Source: Streptomyces sp. H27-H1 (GTDB lineage: Bacteria; Actinomycetota; Actinomycetes; Streptomycetales; Streptomycetaceae). From it: a stretch of DNA of 39,445 bases. Location: positions 1-39,445 of the forward strand of contig NZ_JAPNLJ010000060.1 in NCBI RefSeq assembly GCF_026627445.1. The letters are read 5' to 3'. Below the pieces are notes generated by a model. That model had not been told where the DNA came from. It made no database searches and saw only the letters and a program-made list of their open reading frames with translations. A program made the translations under genes and the position numbers. Positions 34,101-39,445 of the stretch are shown here, one piece after another. Every line of letters starts with the position of its first letter. Positions within the stretch are counted from its first letter, which is position 1.

Positions 34101-34814
34101 CTATCCGGGCGAGGAGCCCTCTGCCTGTCGCCGCGCCTCGGCGATCGCACCCCGACGTGCTGCTGGCGGATAGCCGAGTTGGGCTGCCGCGTGGTCCGCG
34201 GACAATCCCGAGTCGGCATTCAACATCTCTGTGATACGAGCACCCCTGAGTCGGGCCAAGGCCTTCTGCGCAGTGGAGTAGGCGACACCGAGCTCAGCGA
34301 TCACCTGAGCGGTTGTGACTGCGGGATCAGCCTCGAGGAGGGAGCCGACGAGCGAGGAGACTTCCCCACGCGGAACAACGTCCCCACTGCCTACGGGCCG
34401 GCCGGTGGCCGCCTGCTTGCCCGGCCGACGTCGCATGAAGGCGGCCACGACCCTACGCGGCCAGTGCTCCACTCCAGCAACGACAACGCTCTGGGCAGAC
34501 ACTGCCGAATCCGCCCGTTGATAGCTGTCCCAACTCCGCGGCTCGACGCCGAGCTCGGCGGCGGCCTCGTTGCGGTCCAGTAGGTCCTCGCCGTCACCGG
34601 CTGGCGGCAGCGCTGGGACTGGGCAGCCCGAACGGAAGGCTTCCGTCTGCTCCGCATCCCAAAGCAGGACCCGCCCGCCAGCGGAGCTGATCGGTGCAGG
34701 GTGTCCCGCGGCTGTGTACAGCTTCTGGTTGCGGTAAGTCTCGAAACTCATCCCGATCTCACGGGCAAGGTCTTGCCGGGTACGCACCAAGTCCCTCCGC
34801 CCAGCACGGATCAT
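34101..34814 (-). CDS. Multi-helix-turn-helix DNA-binding protein
   Basis: 237 residues from an ATG at rc 34812-34814, preceded by GGGGGAGAAG. Four segments look like helix-turn-helix units: RTRQDLAREIGMSFETYRNQ (11-30), RNEAAAELGVEPRSWDSY (81-98), TTAQVIAELGVAYSTAQKAL (167-186) and SADHAAAQLGYPPAARRGAI (205-224). A linker KQAATGRPVGSG joins the middle ones. Proteins starting with the same MIRAGRRDLV-type sequence are familiar from Streptomyces plasmids and accessory regions. A regulatory role is likely but its targets are unknown. It is the first gene of a - strand group, and its promoter would be in the AT-rich stretch 34815-34900. Confidence 0.65.
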   Translation of the reverse strand: MIRAGRRDLVRTRQDLAREIGMSFETYRNQKLYTAAGHPAPISSAGGRVLLWDAEQTEAFRSGCPVPALPPAGDGEDLLDRNEAAAELGVEPRSWDSYQRADSAVSAQSVVVAGVEHWPRRVVAAFMRRRPGKQAATGRPVGSGDVVPRGEVSSLVGSLLEADPAVTTAQVIAELGVAYSTAQKALARLRGARITEMLNADSGLSADHAAAQLGYPPAARRGAIAEARRQAEGSSPG

Positions 34815-35054
34815 CGCTTCTCCCCCACTCTGCCATGAAAAAGATACAGCATTTGCGTCATCGACAGCGCACTCAACTTGTAGCCACTTCCCTGCTGTCC
34901 ACTCCTAGCGAAGGTGGCGAACGGTGTAGTGCACGCGGAGAACCGTCTGGAGGCCGGACAGCTGGTCGCAACGACCCGGGAGGCCATTCGTTCCCTCAAT
35001 TATGGGTGTCGGTGGTGTCACTCGCCCCAGACCGGGAGGGCACGGTCACCAGCG

Positions 35055-35465
35055 CTACGCGCACTCCCGGCCGACGATAATGAGCATGTCTTCGACTTCA
35101 CTATCCGACTCCCCGGCCTGGCTCAGTACGCCGCGATACCAGGCGGAGCCCAGGTTCTGGTAGTCCTCACAGTTGCGCCCCCGGTCTTGGGGACCCCACT
35201 CGTCCCAGCAGCGGTTCCTGGGCAAGGCGTCTCCCAGGAGAGCTCGGAACGCTGGCCGCACCGCTGTAGTGGAAGAAGGCGGCCGGGACGGGGCATAGGT
35301 GAGTTCCGGGGCGGGGGTGTAGCGGCTCAAAGTAGGCGCACTTGAGCTAGGTGCAGGGATGGGAGTGGCTTCGACGGCATAGCCGCTGTCATCGGAGTTC
35401 ACGACGGCCAGAAGGACAAGGCCGGCGACTCCAGCGACGATGGATCCGGCAACCCCACTCGCCAT
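35055..35465 (-). CDS. Membrane-anchored hypothetical protein
   Basis: About 136 residues if it starts at the ATG at rc 35463-35465; the frame is open further upstream without a better start. The N-terminus is a membrane helix, MASGVAGSIVAGVAGLVLLA, followed by an extended Ser/Thr/Pro-rich linker (TPIPAPSSSAPTLSRYTPAP). A small C-terminal domain has three cysteines (RNRCWDEWG, GRNCEDYQN, final GRECA). The layout suggests an exported, membrane-tethered protein. No family recognised, and the ribosome binding site is weak. Confidence 0.5.
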   Translation of the reverse strand: MASGVAGSIVAGVAGLVLLAVVNSDDSGYAVEATPIPAPSSSAPTLSRYTPAPELTYAPSRPPSSTTAVRPAFRALLGDALPRNRCWDEWGPQDRGRNCEDYQNLGSAWYRGVLSQAGESDSEVEDMLIIVGRECA

Positions 35466-36224
35466 GCTTAACGGGACATCAGGCCGAATACCACCACTGC
35501 CTACTTGGTGCACACCGCAGCCCGTGGCGGCACACCCCCGCCAAGACCCATCACCCCGCATCGAGGGTTGCGCGACTTGGACTGCCAGGAGGCCTTGCCG
35601 CCCGCTGTCAACAAAGGCGGGCGCCGGCCACATCTATGCGCCGCACACCGTCCCGATGCTCAGCGGCGAGCTCGGCCAGGACCAGGCGCAGGATGTCGAG
35701 CGTGAGGTTCGTGGCGGGCCGGCCATGCAGGTGGCAAATCCTGCTGGCTCGGGCAACCAAGCACCGCCCCGCGCCCGACGGCCTTGCTCGTATGGCCGTA
35801 GAACGGGCGGATCTGACCGTGGCCGATCTGACCGCAGCCGACAGCATGCCGTGGACAACGACGCGGACGTGCCGGCCCAACGGTCGCGGCGCCGTGGGTC
35901 GGCGCAGCGGAGCGCGTAGGACGGCATCGGCCCACCAAGACGATCGACGTCGCCTTCGCGGTGACCAACCGAGCTGTGACCAGAGACGGATCGGCAGCCC
36001 GTCAGTCACCGGTCATGGCCGCGTTTCGGCCCGTGCCTGGATCGTGTCAGGAAAAGCGAGGGGTACCAGCGGCTGGCCGACGTCGATCGAGGCGCGCGTG
36101 TAGGTGTTTCAAGGCAACCGGTATGGGCTTGCCCTCAGCAAGACAGGTAAAAATCGAGGCAGATCGGTCAGAACGCCTGCGTGTACTGCTTGTCCCCCAT
36201 CTCAAAGCAAGTAAGGTAACCGAC
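35466..36224. other. Region upstream of parAB with no convincing gene
   Basis: About 760 bp. Frames on both strands are Arg-rich and without domains; a - strand frame ending at 35608 (RPATNLTLDILRLVLAELAA) is the only protein-like piece. The last 120 bp before parA are AT-richer (GGTAAAAATCGAGG at 36146) and should hold the parAB promoter. An AAGG ribosome binding site lies just before the parA ATG. Confidence 0.35.
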
Positions 36225-37376
36225 ATGACCGCCCCTTACGACTCGTCCGACAGGGAAAAGGTAGTCGCGAAACTGCCTCTGGCCCTGCGTCAGGAACTCA
36301 AGATCCGTGCAGCCCAGCTCAGTGTGGGCATTCAAGACGCTGTCACCGAAGGCATCCACGCATGGCGGAGCAACCCTGATGCCGCCACGCCTGTCGATAC
36401 CTCGGGAGGCCAGTCCTTCGCCACCTACCTCCCCGCCGGCCTGTACGACGAGTTCAGGAAGGACTGCAAGTCCCGCTCCGTCGCCTACAACCAGGGCTTG
36501 GCCCAGTCGATCCGGCTCTGGCTCGACACGCACCAGATGCCGACGCTTGTCCGCCCCGCGCAGGTACGCCGGTTCGTCGTCTGTAACCAGAAGGGCGGAG
36601 TCGGTAAAAGCGCCATCAGCAACGGCCTGGCCCAGGCTCTTGCCGAGGCCGGCGCCCGCGTGTGCGTCATCGACTTCGACCCCCAGGGCCACCTCACAAG
36701 GCACCTGGGCCACACCCCGATGGGCATCAAGGAGCCGAGCCTGGCCAAGTACATGCTCGGTGAGGCCGACGGCGACATCTCAGACCTCCTCATCCCGATC
36801 GAGTACGAACCCTTTCTGGGCCGCCTGTTCCTGCTGCCTGCATGCAAAGACGCCTTCCTCCTCGATGCGAAGCTCGCCACCACGCGCAACGTCCGAGTCA
36901 AGGAGACAGCGCTCGAAAAGGCACTCGAGGAGCTGGAGAAGCGCTTCGACTACATCGTCATCGACTGCCCTCCGAGCCTTGGCTACACGATGGATACCGC
37001 GCTGTACTACGCGCGCACCCGCGACGGCGAAGACCCTCAAGCCTCAGGCCTGACCATCGTGGTGCAGGCCGAGGACACCTCTGCCGATGCCTACGACTTG
37101 CTCCTCGAGCAGATCGAGGACATGGAGGGTGACCTCGATGTGGCGGTCACCCAACTCGGCTTCGTCGTGAACCTGTACGACTCCCGCAAGGGGTACATCG
37201 CCACGTCGTCGCTGGAACAGTGGCAAGGTTTCGGCAACCCGCCCGTACTCGTCGTCATCTCCGACTTGAAAGAGCAGCGTGAGGCTGTCCGTCTGAAGCG
37301 GCCACTTCTCGAATACGCACCGGACTGCGAGCAGGCCATCGCCATGCGCGATCTGAAGAAAGCACTGACGAAGTGA
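36225..37376 (+). CDS. parA: Partition ATPase ParA with N-terminal extension
   Basis: 383 residues. The start is the ATG at 36225; longer readings upstream are not protein-like. The ATPase domain begins near residue 115: Walker A NQKGGVGKSAIS (121-132), the switch VIDFDPQGH (148-156), and YIVIDCPPSLGYTMDTALYY near 246. Before it are two ribbon-helix-helix-like segments, KVVAKLPLALRQELKIRAAQ (12-31) and SFATYLPAGLYDEFRKDCKS (64-83), each strand-helix-helix. An N-terminal DNA-binding region would let ParA autoregulate, as in type Ia partition systems. It overlaps parB by 4 bp (GTGA). Confidence 0.92.
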   Translation: MTAPYDSSDREKVVAKLPLALRQELKIRAAQLSVGIQDAVTEGIHAWRSNPDAATPVDTSGGQSFATYLPAGLYDEFRKDCKSRSVAYNQGLAQSIRLWLDTHQMPTLVRPAQVRRFVVCNQKGGVGKSAISNGLAQALAEAGARVCVIDFDPQGHLTRHLGHTPMGIKEPSLAKYMLGEADGDISDLLIPIEYEPFLGRLFLLPACKDAFLLDAKLATTRNVRVKETALEKALEELEKRFDYIVIDCPPSLGYTMDTALYYARTRDGEDPQASGLTIVVQAEDTSADAYDLLLEQIEDMEGDLDVAVTQLGFVVNLYDSRKGYIATSSLEQWQGFGNPPVLVVISDLKEQREAVRLKRPLLEYAPDCEQAIAMRDLKKALTK

Positions 37377-38626
37377 GCAAGAAAGACCTCCTGGGCAGCG
37401 GAGCCTCCTTTTCGAGCGCACGCCGCCCGAGCGAACGCAGTGAACGTGGCCGTGCCAAGGCGATGGCCCAGGGGGAAATCCCCACCTACGAGCTCGCCAA
37501 GTTCCGCCTCGACCAGGTTGCTGCCACTCCCCTGAACCCGCGCAGGAACTTCGGCTCCCCCGAAGAACTCGCCCGGTTCGGCGAGGAACTACGCCAGGCC
37601 CAACTCGCAGCCTGTGTAGCGGTCTCCCGCGGCGCGTACCTGGCACTGTGGCCCGACCACGAAGCCCTCATCGGCTCGGCCGAGCACGTCTTGATCAATG
37701 GTGAACGTCGATACCGCAGTGCCGTTCACGTCGGACTCGAAAGTCTCGACTTCGTCGTGCGCGACGAACTCGCCCGGACCCGAGAGGACTTCATCGACCA
37801 CCTCCTGTCGGAGAATCTCGACCGGGAGGACTTCGACGTGATCGAACGCGCCCGAGGCGTGGCCCAGCTGGTGGAGATCTGCGCCGAAGAGAAGGAATTC
37901 GGTTCGAAGTCACGCGCGGCCGCGCGCCTGGGAAAGTCACCGGCCTGGGTGACCTACCAGCTCTCCCTGCTCGCACTGCCGGCCGAGATCCAGGCCATGC
38001 TCAGCTCGGGAGACGTGGCCGAACGCGACGGGCGCGTCCTCGCCCGCGCCCTCAAAGACGATTCGTCACTGAGTGCCGCAGACCTCCTTGCCATGCTGAA
38101 GACTTCCAAGGAGCAAGAAGCCCGAGTCAAGGAACAGCAGCAGGCCATCCTTCGAACTGCGGCCGAGACGACGCCAGCCACTCGCAGCCCTCAGGGACCT
38201 GTTTCACTGCCCTCCCCCTCCCGCAGCATGGATCAGCCGTCGGTGGTGGCAGATCCCTTGACCGCGGTTAAAGGATTGCCCACTCCGGTCCCTGTGCCGG
38301 TCGCTATCCACGCCGCCCCGGTCCAGCAGGCTTCGGCAGCGACGGCATCACCCTCCGCACCTGCAAGGGTGCAACCCCCAGAAGCCAAAGACACGCCCAG
38401 GGACACCGAAGCCTCCTCAGCGATTGTCGAGACGAAGCCGGCTCCCACGCCGCAAGCCGTGGCCGAGGAAGAGAACTCCTCAGACTCAAGCTTCCTCGTC
38501 GATCTCCGCTCACTCCCCCGGGTCCCCTGGCACGACGGCGAGGCTGTCGCCAAGCTCGTCTTCGAGAAGATGGACAAGGCCCAATGGGCAGTCCTCTTGG
38601 AGAAGCTTCTCGAAGCCCACAGTTGA
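37373..38626 (+). CDS. parB: Centromere-binding protein ParB
   Basis: 417 residues from a GTG overlapping the parA stop. The ParB/Spo0J N-domain is visible as NPRRNFGSPEEL (55-66) and GERRYRS (110-116). Then comes LLSENLDREDFDVIERARGV (144-163), and a helix-turn-helix SKSRAAARLGKSPAWVTYQL (178-197). The C-terminal half has a Pro/Ala/Thr-rich linker (about 260-365) and a charged end (LVFEKMDKAQWAVLLEKLLE), probably the dimerisation part. A palindromic site lies inside the gene at 38257-38272 and a better one 22 bp after the stop, so ParB likely loads next to its own gene. Confidence 0.93.
   Translation: MSKKDLLGSGASFSSARRPSERSERGRAKAMAQGEIPTYELAKFRLDQVAATPLNPRRNFGSPEELARFGEELRQAQLAACVAVSRGAYLALWPDHEALIGSAEHVLINGERRYRSAVHVGLESLDFVVRDELARTREDFIDHLLSENLDREDFDVIERARGVAQLVEICAEEKEFGSKSRAAARLGKSPAWVTYQLSLLALPAEIQAMLSSGDVAERDGRVLARALKDDSSLSAADLLAMLKTSKEQEARVKEQQQAILRTAAETTPATRSPQGPVSLPSPSRSMDQPSVVADPLTAVKGLPTPVPVPVAIHAAPVQQASAATASPSAPARVQPPEAKDTPRDTEASSAIVETKPAPTPQAVAEEENSSDSSFLVDLRSLPRVPWHDGEAVAKLVFEKMDKAQWAVLLEKLLEAHS
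38257..38272. promoter_or_regulatory. Candidate ParB site inside parB
   Basis: CTTGACCGCGGTTAAA matches the 16-bp palindrome at 38648-38663 at 14 of 16 positions, keeping the core ACCGCGGT and the right arm. It lies within the linker-coding part of parB. Binding by ParB is inferred. Confidence 0.5.
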
Positions 38627-38647
38627 CGTCTCCTCCCCACCCCAACC

Positions 38648-38663
38648 TTTAACCGCGGTTAAA
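38648..38663. promoter_or_regulatory. Candidate parS: perfect 16-bp palindrome after parB
   Basis: TTTAACCGCGGTTAAA is a perfect palindrome 22 bp downstream of the parB stop. Its layout recalls the TTTAGC-type operator of the ParB-family protein KorB of IncP plasmids. Related copies occur at 38257 and in the centre of the 27495-27546 palindrome. The neighbouring bases AAGTCGAG are shared with the 27.5-kb copy. Confidence 0.6.
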
Positions 38664-38697
38664 AGTCGAGGCGGCGAGCACCGGGCGCACAGACATG

Positions 38698-38733
38698 AAG
38701 GGGTCCCACCAACTGCGGCTGGTGGGACCCCTT
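38698..38733 (+). terminator. Rho-independent-type terminator after parAB
   Basis: Perfect 14-bp arms AAGGGGTCCCACCA and TGGTGGGACCCCTT with an 8-base loop, followed by CTTT. It lies 71 bp after the parB stop and is well placed to end the parAB transcript. The arms also give a usable stem for transcription from the other side. Confidence 0.8.
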
Positions 38734-38954
38734 CTTTGGCTCTGCCGACGAGTTTCAGGAACGTCTGCAGCTCAGCGCGGCGATCGCTCGGTTCCACGTG
38801 AGAGTGATGTCGTCAAGTCCCGAGAACACCCCGATGCTTGATTCGGGACCGGACCCTGGTTGTGCCCTGCACGACGAAGGGGCCAGGTCGCTGGCTCCCC
38901 TCGCTCCATCGGACGGCAGACCCTCGATCAGCCTTGTCAGACGTGTGGGGCAAG

Positions 38955-39296
38955 ATGGCGCTATCGGAGTCCTGGCGTCGGATCGACGCCTGGCTGGCCA
39001 CGCACGTGGCCTCCGATTTCGCACTCCTCAATCCACCCGCAACACCAGCGGAGATTCGGCAGGCAGAACGGATTCTCGGCACCCAGCTGCCCAGCCATCT
39101 GGGGGAGTCCCTGCAATGCCACAACGGCGTGAGCGCCTGGACGACTATCCTGCCGGAGCAGTAAGTCCCCCTCTCAGTGACCGGCGTCGTGAACCATTGG
39201 CAGGCCCGCATGAAAGTCGCGGCGGACAACGACGGTCTCACCTCGCCCCTGGGGAGTCGAGCCTTGGTGGCACCCGCTCTGGGTTCCTTGGGCTGA
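38955..39296 (+). pseudogene. SMI1/KNR4-like gene with in-frame stop
   Basis: From an ATG at 38955 the frame encodes MALSESWRRIDAWLATHVAS, then PPATPAEIRQAERILGTQLP and SHLGESLQCHNGVSAW, the N-terminal pattern of SMI1/KNR4 (SUKH) proteins. A TAA at 39162-39164 interrupts it. The same frame continues after the stop with LSVTGVVNHWQARMKVAADN, which fits the next SUKH segment (VV..W..R/M), to a TGA at 39294-39296. The gene is thus broken by a nonsense change and seems cut short at the C-terminus. SUKH proteins include contact-toxin immunity proteins, but no toxin gene is visible here. Confidence 0.55.
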
Positions 39297-39445
39297 AAGT
39301 GCCGTTGGCGCGGGCCAGCCTCGATCCTTCTGCGGCGTGATGACCTCGGTCGACTTGGCGTTTCGCCCTATTTGTCCCGTGTGGTCGGGTGTGGGGCCGT
39401 CGCGTAACGCTGCGGGTGCGCCGGGGTTCCACGTCTCCCGGGGTG

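Noticed and set aside
35608..36009. A - strand frame of 133 codons ending in a helical stretch (RPATNLTLDILRLVLAELAA)
   Set aside because: Only the last 40 residues look protein-like and there is no start signal. I could not assign it to any family, so it is mentioned only as part of the intergenic description.
38791..38804. GTTCCACGTGAGAG resembles the chromosomal parS GTTTCACGTGAAAC
   Set aside because: Three of 14 positions differ and the palindrome is broken on the right arm. The CCGCGG-centred palindromes next to parB are better candidates.
39297..39445. Right edge searched for a linear-plasmid telomere or an insertion sequence end
   Set aside because: No telomere-like palindromes, no inverted repeat matched elsewhere in the window and no transposase fragment were seen.

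Overview
The window is high-GC actinobacterial DNA and almost certainly comes from a Streptomyces, most likely from a plasmid or other accessory replicon. Coding is strongly GC-biased, GTG starts are common, and genes are packed with 1-8 bp overlaps. It carries an intact parAB pair, a second decayed parA locus, a Tad/Flp pilus operon, and a complete type I-E CRISPR-Cas locus with three arrays. I see no ribosomal RNA, tRNA, transposase, replication initiator or conjugation gene.

Layout. (1) 0.1-10.0 kb, + strand: a tight tad-type operon. It holds a 5'-truncated SAF-domain protein, a CpaE/TadZ-like ATPase without a normal Walker A, the CpaF/TadA motor ATPase, TadB and TadC platform proteins, a small Flp pilin, three TadE/TadG-like pseudopilins, and a 1190-residue membrane protein joining LysM domains to a BTAD-like regulatory domain. 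(2) 10.0-11.5 kb, - strand: a partition-like partner gene and a parA that has lost its N-terminal half. A 22-bp GC palindrome separates this from the tad operon. (3) 11.9-23.6 kb: CRISPR array 1 (39 repeats, 38 spacers), its leader, then cas2, cas1, cas6e, cas5e, cas7e, cse2 and a cas3-cse1 fusion. All are read on the - strand, and most junctions are ATGA or GTGA overlaps. (4) 23.7-32 kb: a small membrane protein gene, a two-repeat CRISPR relic, two poorly preserved genes, array 2 (13 repeats), an XRE-like regulator, three hypothetical genes, array 3 (18 repeats) and a VOC-fold protein. (5) 32.4-39.4 kb: a gene-poor stretch with an orphan leader-like block, a - strand group (multi-HTH protein, tiny ORF, probable lipoprotein), a membrane-anchored protein, parAB with three related palindromic candidate ParB sites, a strong terminator and a broken SMI1/KNR4-like gene.

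How it fits together. The fused Cas3-Cse1 protein would join Cascade recognition to target degradation. Cas6e would process transcripts of all three arrays, whose repeats differ by one base, in the 5' handle. Leaders 2 and 3, and the 250-300 bp before them, are homologous, so these two arrays look like diverged copies of one module. The relic repeats and the repeat-less leader-like block suggest the replicon has gained and lost arrays several times.
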